Shown: positions 34,627 to 42,344 of the stretch, in pieces
Numbering within the stretch: the first letter of the stretch is position 1
How the letters are laid out: each line of letters opens with the position of its first letter
DNA from: Rhodocyclaceae bacterium
GTDB lineage: Bacteria; Pseudomonadota; Gammaproteobacteria; Burkholderiales; Rhodocyclaceae
Length of the DNA stretch: 47,554 nucleotides
Direction: 5' to 3'
Assembly: GCA_022072095.1 (NCBI GenBank)
Contig: JAJVIJ010000033.1
Location: 1-47,554, forward strand
Notes under the pieces: generated by a model
The model's database searches: none
What the model was told of the DNA's origin: nothing
The model's input: the letters and a program-made list of their open reading frames with translations, nothing else
Translations under genes and position numbers: made by a program

Positions 34627-35799
34627 ATGCCAGCGAGCGAGCCCGTCTTGCGGCCGGAATGCGCCGACACCGCCGCCGTGCTGGATCTGGCCCAAAGGCT
34701 GATCCGGCGCCCCTCGGTCACGCCCGAGGACGCAGGCTGTCTGGATCTGATCGCCGAACGGCTTGCGGCGCTCGGCTTCCGCATCGAGCGCATGGATGCC
34801 GCCGGGGTCAGCAACCTGTGGGCCCGCCTTGGTACCGAGGCGCCCGTGCTGTGCTTCGCCGGTCATACCGACGTCGTACCCACGGGTCCGCGCGAGCGTT
34901 GGAACAGCAACCCGTTCGAGCCGACCGTCGCGGACGGCTGGCTGCTTGGCCGTGGCGCAGCCGACATGAAGTCGTCCCTGGCGGCTTTCGTGGTCGCCAT
35001 CGAGCGCTTTCTCGACCATCAGGGCGCGCCGCGAGGTTCGATCGCCCTGTTGCTGACCTCCGACGAGGAAGGCGTCGCGACCCACGGCAGCTGCCACGTG
35101 GTCGAGCAGCTGCGCGCGCGCGGCGAACGCATCGACTATTGCGTGGTCGGCGAGCCCACCTCGGAGGCAAACCTGGGCGACGTCATCAAGAACGGCCGAC
35201 GGGGTTCGCTGTCCGGCGAGCTGCGCGTACATGGCCTGCAGGGTCACATCGCCTATCCGCAGCTCGCGCGCAATCCGATCCATCAGTTCGCGCCGGCGCT
35301 GGCTGAGCTTGCGAGCGAGGTATGGGACCGGGGCAACGCGCACTTTCCGCCGACCACCTGGCAGGTTTCCAATCTGCGCGCCGGCACGGGCGCCACCAAC
35401 GTCGTCCCGGGAGAGCTGGTCGCACAGTTCAATTTCCGCTTTTCCACGGCCAGTGCGCCGGAGGCCTTGCAGGCGCGTGTACACCAGATACTCGATCGCC
35501 ACGGCCTGGACTACACGCTGGACTGGGTGCTTTCGGCCCGCCCCTATCTGACCCGAGGCCGCACGCTGCTCGCGGCGCTCTCGGGCGCGATCGCGGCCGA
35601 GCTGGGCATCGAGGCCTCGGCTTCGACGGTCGGGGGCACCTCGGATGGCCGTTTCATCGCCGAAATCTGCCCCGAGGTCGTCGAGTTCGGTCCCTGCAAT
35701 GCGACCATCCACCAGCTCAACGAGCGCATCGCCGTGTCCGATCTGGGGCCGCTCGCGCGCGTCTACCGGCATGTGCTCGAACAGCTCGTTGGTGCTTGA
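34627..35799 (+). CDS. dapE: Succinyl-diaminopimelate desuccinylase DapE
   Basis: DapE is the dinuclear zinc hydrolase that removes succinate from N-succinyl-LL-diaminopimelate. The 390-residue M20-family product has the metal-ligand motifs [18 protein letters not shown] and TSDEEG, and GGTSDGRFI and NATIHQLNE near the C terminus, all conserved in DapE. It starts 3 bp after the pilU stop and completes the succinylase branch with dapC and dapD. Confidence 0.95.
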   Translation: MPASEPVLRPECADTAAVLDLAQRLIRRPSVTPEDAGCLDLIAERLAALGFRIERMDAAGVSNLWARLGTEAPVLCFAGHTDVVPTGPRERWNSNPFEPTVADGWLLGRGAADMKSSLAAFVVAIERFLDHQGAPRGSIALLLTSDEEGVATHGSCHVVEQLRARGERIDYCVVGEPTSEANLGDVIKNGRRGSLSGELRVHGLQGHIAYPQLARNPIHQFAPALAELASEVWDRGNAHFPPTTWQVSNLRAGTGATNVVPGELVAQFNFRFSTASAPEALQARVHQILDRHGLDYTLDWVLSARPYLTRGRTLLAALSGAIAAELGIEASASTVGGTSDGRFIAEICPEVVEFGPCNATIHQLNERIAVSDLGPLARVYRHVLEQLVGA

Positions 35800-35817
35800 C
35801 TGCCTGCGGACCGGCCC

Positions 35818-36726
35818 ATGAGCGAGGAGGTCGAGTTGCGCGAGCTGGTCACGATCCGGGACTGGCTGCGCCATGCCGTCAGCCGCTTCACGGAGGCCCA
35901 GTTGTGCTTTGGTCACGGCAGCGACAACGCCTTTGACGAAGCCGCGTACCTGATCCTGGCCAGCCTGGCGCTGCCGCTCGATCGTCTGGAGCCCTTTCTC
36001 GACGCCCGTCTATTGCCCGAGGAGCGAGTGCGCCTGCAGGAACTGCTGCGCCGGCGCGTCGACGAACGCCTGCCCGCGGCCTATCTGATTGGCGAGGCTT
36101 GGCTGGGCGAATATCGTTTCCGCGTCGACCGGCGCGTCATCGTGCCGCGCTCGTTCATCGCCGAACTGCTCGACAGCGAACTGAGCCCGTGGCTCGCGCC
36201 CGATCGAGCAATCGGCCGAGTCCTTGATCTATGTACCGGCTCCGGCTGCCTCGCAATCCTGGCGGCACTGTCCTTTCCGGGCGCGCAGGTGGACGCCGTC
36301 GATCTGTCGGCCGAGGCCCTCGAGGTCGCCAGGGCCAATGTCGCCGACTATGCCCTCGAAGACCGGATCCGGCTGATGCGCTCCGATCTCTTCGAAAGCC
36401 TGTCGCCCGGGCGTTATGACTTGATCCTCAGCAATCCGCCGTATGTCAGTGCGGAGTCGATGGCCACGCTGCCTGCCGAATACCGGCACGAACCCGGCAT
36501 CGCACTGTCCGGCGGTTTGGATGGGCTCGACATCGTGCGGCGACTGCTCGCCGAGGCGGGACCCAGGCTCGAGCCAGGCGGCTTGATGTGCGTCGAGATC
36601 GGCGCCAACCGCGATGCGTTCGAGCGCGCGTTTCCGGATCTCGCCGTGACATGGGTCGCAACGGCGAGCAGCGACGACCAGGTATTCGTGGTCGGCCGCG
36701 AAGCACTGCTCGGGTTCGTGCGCTGA
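35818..36726 (+). CDS. prmB: 50S ribosomal protein L3 N(5)-glutamine methyltransferase PrmB
   Basis: PrmB methylates a glutamine of ribosomal protein L3. The 302-residue product has the helical N-terminal domain (LRHAVSRFTEAQLCFGHGSDNAFDEA, the PrmB hallmark GHGTDNA-like segment) and a SAM-binding domain with VLDLCTGSGCLAI and the NPPY catalytic motif (LSNPPYVSAESM). The GHG segment and the LPAEYRHEP following NPPY point to PrmB rather than PrmC, the release-factor enzyme. It follows dapE by 18 bp. Confidence 0.92.
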   Translation: MSEEVELRELVTIRDWLRHAVSRFTEAQLCFGHGSDNAFDEAAYLILASLALPLDRLEPFLDARLLPEERVRLQELLRRRVDERLPAAYLIGEAWLGEYRFRVDRRVIVPRSFIAELLDSELSPWLAPDRAIGRVLDLCTGSGCLAILAALSFPGAQVDAVDLSAEALEVARANVADYALEDRIRLMRSDLFESLSPGRYDLILSNPPYVSAESMATLPAEYRHEPGIALSGGLDGLDIVRRLLAEAGPRLEPGGLMCVEIGANRDAFERAFPDLAVTWVATASSDDQVFVVGREALLGFVR

Positions 36727-36808
36727 GCGGCGGGACAATCACGTTCGACGATCCCAAACGGCATCCGGCACAATACGACCGCGATGCCGCGAACCGCTTC
36801 CGAATGAC

Positions 36809-37270
36809 ATGAGCGAGCGCCCAATACTGCTGATCGAAGACAATCCCGACGATGAAGCGCTGACGCTACGCGCGTTCGGGAAAAATCGGATCGCCAACAA
36901 GGTGGTCGTGGCGCGCGACGGTGTCGCCGCGCTCGAGTACCTGTTTGGTCGCGATGCCGATGGCCGCGCCCACCCGGTACCGGCCGTCATCCTGCTCGAC
37001 CTGAAGCTGCCCAGGATCGACGGACTGGAGGTCCTGCGGCGCGTGCGCGCCGACCCACGCACCAGCCTCGTGCCCGTGGTCGTCCTCACGACCTCCAAGG
37101 AAACCTCCGATATTTCCGAAGCGTACAACCTCGGGGCCAACAGCTACATCCGCAAGCCGGTGGATTTCGAACGTTTCATCCACGCGGTCGGGCAGCTCGG
37201 GTTGTATTGGCTGGCCCTGAACGAGCCGACCGACGCCGAAGATCCGGAACCTGGCCAGCCGGCACGGTGA
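36809..37270 (+). CDS. Single-domain response regulator (CheY/Rcp1-like)
   Basis: The 153-residue protein is one receiver domain with no output domain. The acidic pair is in LLIEDNPDDEALT, the phospho-acceptor is Asp64 (ILLDLKLPRIDG), the switch Thr lies in VVLTTSKETSD, and Lys116 is in NSYIRKP. The insert ALEYLFGRDADGRAHPVPAVI and the ending YWLALNEP are typical of Rcp1-like regulators that pair with phytochrome-type or hybrid histidine kinases. No kinase gene is adjacent, so its partner is elsewhere. Confidence 0.88.
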   Translation: MSERPILLIEDNPDDEALTLRAFGKNRIANKVVVARDGVAALEYLFGRDADGRAHPVPAVILLDLKLPRIDGLEVLRRVRADPRTSLVPVVVLTTSKETSDISEAYNLGANSYIRKPVDFERFIHAVGQLGLYWLALNEPTDAEDPEPGQPAR

Positions 37271-37294
37271 TCGCCGCGACGGCTCGGTTTGCGG

Positions 37295-37738
37295 CTAGCG
37301 CCACGGTGCGATGACGCGTGCGATCACGACCCCTTCAAGCATCGAGCCGAGCAGCAGGATGACCAGCTCGAATCCTGCCAAGATCGGCGGCTCCTGCAGC
37401 AGGGTGACATAGATGAACCACTCCTGAAACAACCAGTACATCGCCCAGATCATGATGCCCCAGGCGATCCCCTTGCGCAGCCAGCTCTTGCCGGGAATCG
37501 CTGGACGCAAGCGTGCGTAGAGCAGGCCGTGGACACCGCTGAGCACGATCAAGCCGAGCACCGAAACCACAATGTTCCGCTGCGGTGTCAGCGTGACAAA
37601 TAGCTGACTCTGATGGTTCGGGTCGTACAGGACTCGTTTGATCCACGGACTCGAAAACAGCGCGCCGAGCAGCGCGTTGCCGGCAAGTCCGCCAAGCCAG
37701 CCCGCCATCAGCGCACGTCCGGCAGCGATCTTCGTCAT
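37295..37738 (-). CDS. Small four-helix membrane protein, function unknown
   Basis: The 147-residue product has about four hydrophobic segments (AGWLGGLAGNALLGALF; NIVVSVLGLIVLSGVHGLLY; GIAWGIMIWAMYWLFQEWFIY; FELVILLLGSMLEGVVIARVI). I do not recognise the family with certainty. Its start overlaps the stop of the TfoX-domain gene by 4 bp, so the two are translated together. It is convergent with the response regulator gene, with 24 bp between them. Confidence 0.7.
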   Translation of the reverse strand: MTKIAAGRALMAGWLGGLAGNALLGALFSSPWIKRVLYDPNHQSQLFVTLTPQRNIVVSVLGLIVLSGVHGLLYARLRPAIPGKSWLRKGIAWGIMIWAMYWLFQEWFIYVTLLQEPPILAGFELVILLLGSMLEGVVIARVIAPWR

Positions 37739-38130
37739 GTGGCCTCCGTGCGGTTCGCTGACGGGTGGGCGGAAACCGGTCGCGCGGCCCGGCGTGCTTC
37801 AAGAGCCAGCGTGCTGACATATGCGATCGATTTGTCGAGGAGCCCGATCTCGTCGAGATGGACATTGGGGCGGTCGCGATCGATCTGTATCCATTCGCGC
37901 ATGGGCTTTTTCCCGTACGGCTGAAACGGCCTGACCCCCGGACAGGCCAGTGCACGCGCCGCCTCAGCGTCGGGCAGCTTGATCCCAATCCCGTTCTCGT
38001 ACAGGCAGGCGAAAATTTTTCCGCCGACAAAGAAAGCCGGGAGTCCGAACATCCAGCCTTTGCGTACGTCCGGATGGTCCTGCACTAGGCTGCGTATCAC
38101 TTCCAGATATGCCATCGAGTATCGGTTCAT
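37735..38130 (-). CDS. TfoX N-terminal-domain-like protein
   Basis: The ATG at 38130 is preceded by GAGGAAA at good spacing and is better than an upstream TTG at 38142. The 131-residue product carries the pattern KGWMFGLPAFFVGGKIFACLYENGIGIKLP (given here as the motif MFG..AFFVGGKIFACLYENGIGIKL), which is like the TfoX/Sxy N-terminal domain; the full competence regulator TfoX has an additional C-terminal domain that is absent here. Function is unknown. It shares a 4-bp overlap with the small membrane protein and is divergent from the sigma-factor gene. Confidence 0.68.
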   Translation of the reverse strand: MNRYSMAYLEVIRSLVQDHPDVRKGWMFGLPAFFVGGKIFACLYENGIGIKLPDAEAARALACPGVRPFQPYGKKPMREWIQIDRDRPNVHLDEIGLLDKSIAYVSTLALEARRAARPVSAHPSANRTEAT

Positions 38131-38227
38131 CGCTTTCCTCAAGAATCAACGCGGGCGGGTTGTCCCGCACGGCGCCTGGCGGTAAATTGCGCCACATCTT
38201 CCAAGACGTTTGAGCGCGACAAAACGG

Positions 38228-38953
38228 ATGGACGCACAACTTGCCGACCAGTATCTCGTGCTCAGGAAGGAGCTGGCGGCCTATCTTTGCCGACTCGTGG
38301 TCCGCCCTCAGCTCGCCGAAGAGCTTGCCCAGACCACGTTTCTGCGGGCCATCGAAGCCTCCGAATTGCTGACGGGGTCGGGGGAGGCGATCAGGGCATG
38401 GCTGTTCAAGGTGGCCACGAATCTGGCCTTCGATGAGCTCCGCCGGCATTCCACGTGGCGGGAGACCATGATGCTCGATCTGCGGGAAGCCACCGAGGCC
38501 GACAGCGCATTGCTGGAACAATCGAAGGCGCTGGTCGGCTCCCCGGAAGCCAGAGCGATTGCACGCGAGCACTTGGTGGCCTGTCTGGCTTGTACCTTGC
38601 GCAATCTTCCCGAACCCCAGGCGGCATCCTTTCTGCTGAAAGAAGTTCATGGTTTCACCGTTGCCGAGACGGCCGACTTGGTCGATGCCACGCATGCGCA
38701 GGTCAAGAACTGGCTGCAGCAGGCCCGGGGCGACATGCGGCGGCGCTATGGCCGCACTTGTGCGCTGCTGGCCAAGACTGGCGTATGCCACCAATGTGTC
38801 GAACTGGACGGTTTTTTCGCCTCGGCGCAGGGCAACCCCCTGGCGGGTGGCTCCGGTCTCGAAGCACGGATCAGGATCGCCAAGGATCTCAAAGAGCAAT
38901 CATGGGGGCCGTGGCACCACAAGGTACTGGCCCTGATCGAGGACTTGGGATAG
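38228..38953 (+). CDS. ECF-like sigma-70 family RNA polymerase sigma factor with cysteine-bearing C-terminal tail
   Basis: The 241-residue product has sigma region 2 (about residues 9-75, AEELAQTTFLRAIEA and AWLFKVATNLAFDELRR) and region 4 with a helix-turn-helix (FLLKEVHGFTVAETADLVDATHAQVKNWLQQAR at about 135-167, described by its FTVAETADLV core). Beyond region 4 is an unusual tail of some 65 residues containing Cys178, Cys187 and Cys190 (spaced C-x8-C-x2-C, CHQC). No anti-sigma gene is adjacent. The start could also be a TTG six codons upstream. The target promoter set is unknown. Confidence 0.82.
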   Translation: MDAQLADQYLVLRKELAAYLCRLVVRPQLAEELAQTTFLRAIEASELLTGSGEAIRAWLFKVATNLAFDELRRHSTWRETMMLDLREATEADSALLEQSKALVGSPEARAIAREHLVACLACTLRNLPEPQAASFLLKEVHGFTVAETADLVDATHAQVKNWLQQARGDMRRRYGRTCALLAKTGVCHQCVELDGFFASAQGNPLAGGSGLEARIRIAKDLKEQSWGPWHHKVLALIEDLG

Positions 38954-38977
38954 CGCCCTCAACTCCGGAACCTATAC

Positions 38978-39009
38978 CCGGGCCATCGTTGACGCCCGAT
39001 GGCCCGGGC
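38978..39009. terminator. Bidirectional hairpin between the sigma-factor gene and the DUF2322 gene
   Basis: A 12-bp perfect stem (CCCGGGCCATCG, 38978-38989, with its complement 38998-39009) encloses an 8-nt loop between two convergent genes. No T run follows on either side. It probably ends both transcripts or protects their 3' ends. Confidence 0.6.
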
Positions 39010-39014
39010 GAGGC

Positions 39015-39350
39015 TCAGTCGGCGTCGGTCCGGCCCGTGGCAAAGACCGGGCGTACGCGCAAGGTGGCCTTGCGCAGGGCGAGATCGAGCAGGCGGTCGA
39101 TGTTGGGGTGTTTGCCGGGGTGGGCGCGCGCGTCCTCGGTATGTTCCGCATAGAGTTCGAGCCCCTTCGCGGCCGCCTCCGGCGTGATCGCGCCATGCGT
39201 GATCACGAGGTGGTTGTACACCATGAGCGAGCCGATCTGTCCGGCCTTGTGCTCGATGCGTGCGATCAGGCGGTCTTCACCATCGAGCAGTTCCAGAGCG
39301 GCCAAATGTGAGACACCGGGCAGGGTTTTCAGGATGTCGGCGAAGGCCAT
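39015..39350 (-). CDS. DUF2322 family protein
   Basis: The 111-residue product looks like DUF2322, a family of small proteobacterial proteins without known function. I rely on remembered family features: a start resembling FADILKTLPGVSHLAALELLD, the segment GQIGSLMVYNHLV, and the AEHTEDARAHPGKHPNIDRLL motif. No export signal or membrane segment is seen. It begins 3 bp after the purB stop and is probably co-transcribed and co-translated with it. Confidence 0.65.
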   Translation of the reverse strand: MAFADILKTLPGVSHLAALELLDGEDRLIARIEHKAGQIGSLMVYNHLVITHGAITPEAAAKGLELYAEHTEDARAHPGKHPNIDRLLDLALRKATLRVRPVFATGRTDAD

Positions 39351-39353
39351 GGC

Positions 39354-40730
39354 TCAGATCTCGTTGGCAAGTCGGGGTGCGGCGCCAAGATAGGTCGCCG
39401 GGGTCAAGGCCATCAGGCGCGCCTTGTCCGCTTCGGGGATGGCCAGACCGGCGATGAAGGTGTGCAGTGCGGCGCGATCGATGCCGCGTCCACGCGTGAT
39501 TGCCTTGAGTTGCTCGTAGGCGTCGGCAATGCCATGGCGACGCATGACCGTTTGCACCGGCTCGGCGAGGACCTCCCAGGCGGCACCCAGGTCCGCGGCC
39601 AGACGCTCGCGATCCGGCGTCAGCTTGTCCAGCCCGCGCAGCATGCTCTGATAGGCGAGCAGGCCATAACCCAGTGCGACGCCGATATTGCGCAGCACCG
39701 TCGAATCCGACAGATCCCGTTGCAGGCGCGATACCGGCAGCTTGTCGGCAAGATGCCGCAGCAGCGCATTGGCCAGCCCGAGATTGCCTTCCGCGTTTTC
39801 GAAGTCGATCGGGTTGACCTTGTGCGGCATGGTACTGGAGCCGACCTCGCCCGCCTTCAACACCTGACGAAAGTATCCCTGCGATACGTACAGCCAGATG
39901 TCGCGGCTGGCGTCGAGCAGCACGGTGTTCACGGCGGCGAGCGCATCGAACAGCTCGGCCATGCCGTCGTGCGGTTCGATCTGGATCGTATAGGGGTTGA
40001 AGCGCAGCCCCAGCGATTCGACGAAGCGGCGGCAGATCTCGGGCCAGTCTGCGTCCGGGCAGGCGGCCTGGTGTGCGTTGTAGTTGCCCACTGCGCCATT
40101 GAACTTGCCCTCGATCGGCGCCTGTTCAAGGCGGTGGTGGGCGCGACGCAGGCGGTGCGCGATATTGGCCATCTCCTTGCCCAGCGTCGTCGGCGTGGCG
40201 GTCTGCCCGTGCGTGCGCGAGAGCATGGCCAGGCCGGCGTGCTCATGCGCGAGCGCGGTAAGGCTGCGGTCCAGCGCCGCGATTGCCGGGCTCAGCACCT
40301 TGCGGCGTGCATCGGCGAGCATCAGCGCATAGGCGAGATTGTTGATGTCTTCCGAGGTGCAGGCGAAATGGATGAAGGGGCGCGCGCGCGCGCCTTCCGG
40401 CAAATCGGCGAGCGCGTCGGCCAGCCAGTACTCGACGGCCTTGACATCGTGATTGGTGCGCGCCTCGATCGCCTTGACGGCTTCGGCGTCGGCCAAGGAA
40501 AAGTCGGTGGCGATGGCCCCGAGACGGGCCGCACTCGGCGCCGAGAAGGGGGGCAGTTCGGTGAGCCAGGGTTCCGCCGACAGCCATTCGAGCCAGGCGA
40601 GTTCGACGCGGACGCGCTGCCGTATCAGCCCGAATTCGCTGAAAAGCGGACGAAGAGCGTCCGACGCCCGGGCATACCGGCCATCCAGCGGAGACAGGGC
40701 GGTGAGCGGAGAATGCGGCAGCGCGTGCAT
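39354..40730 (-). CDS. purB: Adenylosuccinate lyase PurB
   Basis: PurB acts twice in purine synthesis, releasing fumarate from SAICAR and from adenylosuccinate. The 458-residue product is of the enterobacterial-type long form and starts ALTALSPLDGRYA-like (LTALSPLDGRYARASDALRPL). It has the LSRTHGQTATPTTLGKE segment and the fumarase/aspartase superfamily signature SSTMPHKVNPIDFENAEGN with the catalytic serine loop. It is followed at once by the DUF2322 gene and is divergent from the catabolic cluster. Confidence 0.96.
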   Translation of the reverse strand: MHALPHSPLTALSPLDGRYARASDALRPLFSEFGLIRQRVRVELAWLEWLSAEPWLTELPPFSAPSAARLGAIATDFSLADAEAVKAIEARTNHDVKAVEYWLADALADLPEGARARPFIHFACTSEDINNLAYALMLADARRKVLSPAIAALDRSLTALAHEHAGLAMLSRTHGQTATPTTLGKEMANIAHRLRRAHHRLEQAPIEGKFNGAVGNYNAHQAACPDADWPEICRRFVESLGLRFNPYTIQIEPHDGMAELFDALAAVNTVLLDASRDIWLYVSQGYFRQVLKAGEVGSSTMPHKVNPIDFENAEGNLGLANALLRHLADKLPVSRLQRDLSDSTVLRNIGVALGYGLLAYQSMLRGLDKLTPDRERLAADLGAAWEVLAEPVQTVMRRHGIADAYEQLKAITRGRGIDRAALHTFIAGLAIPEADKARLMALTPATYLGAAPRLANEI

Positions 40731-40883
40731 GGTATCGGGGCAGGAATGACCGCTTCGGGCAGCGGTCCACCGGCGAAATCGAGCTGAATCGGCGGCGATC
40801 GAAGGCCAAATGACGGGGCGACGCAGTGTACCACTAGGTCGAGGCGGTACGCGCGGAAAGCGAGCCGAGGCGCATCCCGAAGC

Positions 40884-40912
40884 TTGACAAGCACGGGCAT
40901 ACTAACTAACGT
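40884..40912 (+). promoter_or_regulatory. Promoter of the catabolic cluster
   Basis: A perfect -35 box TTGACA (40884-40889) is followed after 17 nt by TAACGT (40907-40912), a 3/6 match to the -10 consensus. The -10 lies inside the 20-bp palindrome at 40901-40920, so a bound repressor would block RNA polymerase. Confidence 0.6.
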
Positions 40913-40920
40913 TCGTTAGT
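40901..40920. promoter_or_regulatory. TetR-type palindromic operator
   Basis: The 20-bp sequence has half-sites ACTAACTAAC and GTTCGTTAGT, whose complement is ACTAACGAAC: 9 of 10 positions are symmetrical. Size and symmetry fit TetR-family operators, which often control CoA-ester catabolic genes in response to an acyl-CoA ligand. No TetR gene is in the window, and I found no second full copy. Confidence 0.65.
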
Positions 40921-41246
40921 GGTAAGTGGCAAGAAATTGGTCGGCCGAAGGCTGGCGCCGGAGGCGGGTGGCTTGCGCGAAGTCGTTCCACGATGGGTCG
41001 GTGCCTGGCGTGCCAGGCCAGGCTGATGTGTCGCGGGCGGGCGTATGGACAGCTCGCGCTGCGCGTGGTACTAGTGACTTTTCTGTTTTCGGCCTGCGCT
41101 CGCGAACAAAACAAGCTGCTCCAAGGGGCCCAAACGGGCTCGTTGATCGTTTGATCGTAGTTGCCGCTTCGATTCCCGCCGTTTCGTTCGGCAACATCTC
41201 GCCGGTTGCGGCCGGGCTGCCGGTTTTATGTTTCAGGAGCATCCAG

Positions 41247-42299
41247 ATGAATCAAGCTGCTGATCCGGCCACGGCTTATGCCATGGTTGAGCCGCTACCG
41301 CTGTCCCCGCCTCAGTTCGGTTGCCCGGTCCCGGTTGCCCCGGGCGTGCGCTGGCTGCGCACGCCGATGCCGTTCGCGCTCGACCATATCAACCTCTGGT
41401 TGCTGGAGGACGGTCGTGATTTCACCCTGGTCGATACCGGGCTTGCCAGCGACCCCACCAAGGACATCTGGTCGAAGCTCATTGCGGAGTGGGGCCGCGA
41501 GCGGACGCTGCGGCAATTGATATGCACGCATTTCCATCCCGATCATGCGGGACTCGCCGGCTGGCTCGTCGAGCGGCTGGGACCGCGCTTCCACATGAGT
41601 CGCGAGGAGTGGCTGACGGCCAATCTGCATCGTCTGGACGTGGGCGATGAGGCGCATCGGGGCGCCGAGCGGTTCTATCATCGTGTCGGCATCCCGGCCG
41701 AGCGCAGACCCGAGATCACCAACGCCTTTTTCGGCTATGCCGAAAGGGTCAGTTCGCTGCCGCGGTCGTTCGAGCGCATCCGCGATGGCGATCGCATCGA
41801 GATCAATGGCGAGCCATGGGAGGCGATCGTGACGCTCGGTCACGCGCCGGAGCATGTGTGCCTGTTCAACCCGCGCCACAAGATCCTGATTTCCGGCGAC
41901 CAGGTGCTGCCGAAAATCACGACGAATGTCTCGGTGGGGCCCTGGGAGCCGCATGCGAACCCGCTGGGCATGTTTCTTGACGCGCTCGACTCCTTGCGAA
42001 GGCTGCCCGCAGACGTGACCGTGCTGCCTTCGCACGGCATGCCGTTCAAAGGCCTGCATGCGCGCATCGATCAACTGCAGGCACATCATGATGAGCGCCT
42101 GAGCAGTCTGCGCGACGGTCTCGTGCAGCCGACCACCGTGCTGGCGTCGCTGCCCTTACTGTTCAAGCGTCAGTTCGCCCCCCACGACGAGCGCTTTGCC
42201 CTCGGCGAGGCGCTCGCGCATCTGAATCTGTTGCTGGCCCGCGGTCAGGTCGTGCGTGAGGAGTCTGGAGATGGCATCTGGCATTTTCGCCGTGTCTAG
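41247..42299 (+). CDS. MBL-fold metallo-hydrolase
   Basis: The ATG at 41247 follows an AGGAG site, and the preceding frame looks non-coding. The 350-residue product is a metallo-beta-lactamase-fold hydrolase: HFHPDHAG at 95-102 gives the HxHxDH zinc motif, with VDTG upstream and the later metal ligands in LGHAPEHVCL, ISGDQVL and LPSHG. A C-terminal winged-helix-like tail (LGEALAHLNLLLARGQVVREES) is as in many hydrolases of this group. It is the first gene of the catabolic cluster. A thioesterase, lactonase or CoA-ester hydrolase role is possible; nothing in the sequence decides it. Confidence 0.85.
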   Translation: MNQAADPATAYAMVEPLPLSPPQFGCPVPVAPGVRWLRTPMPFALDHINLWLLEDGRDFTLVDTGLASDPTKDIWSKLIAEWGRERTLRQLICTHFHPDHAGLAGWLVERLGPRFHMSREEWLTANLHRLDVGDEAHRGAERFYHRVGIPAERRPEITNAFFGYAERVSSLPRSFERIRDGDRIEINGEPWEAIVTLGHAPEHVCLFNPRHKILISGDQVLPKITTNVSVGPWEPHANPLGMFLDALDSLRRLPADVTVLPSHGMPFKGLHARIDQLQAHHDERLSSLRDGLVQPTTVLASLPLLFKRQFAPHDERFALGEALAHLNLLLARGQVVREESGDGIWHFRRV

Positions 42300-42344
42300 C
42301 GGGCGGGCACAAATCGGGCGGGCAGAAATCAACGAGTCCAGACC

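Larger units (their letters stand above)
40731..41246. other. Long non-coding spacer and leader between purB and the catabolic cluster
   Basis: This 516-bp stretch holds a promoter with overlapping palindrome at 40884-40920 and then about 325 bp of leader before the ATG at 41247. The leader is open in the frame of the MBL gene from 40926, but that sequence is Arg/Ala-rich, looks non-coding and has no family resemblance. A small hairpin GGGCCC/GGGCTC (near 41128-41143) is present. I see no RNA family in it. Confidence 0.6.

Noticed and set aside
33544-35916. A 790-codon open frame on the minus strand opposite pilU, dapE and the start of prmB
   Set aside because: It is antisense to genes with clear motifs; long open frames on the opposite strand are common in GC-rich DNA, and its translation shows no family resemblance.
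40900-40905. TACTAA as the -10 box of the cluster promoter
   Set aside because: Only 10 nt separate it from TTGACA; TAACGT at 40907 has the proper 17-nt spacing.
40926-41246. Possible N-terminal extension of the MBL hydrolase
   Set aside because: The frame is open, but the residues are unlike the family, and a good AGGAG ribosome site precedes the ATG at 41247.
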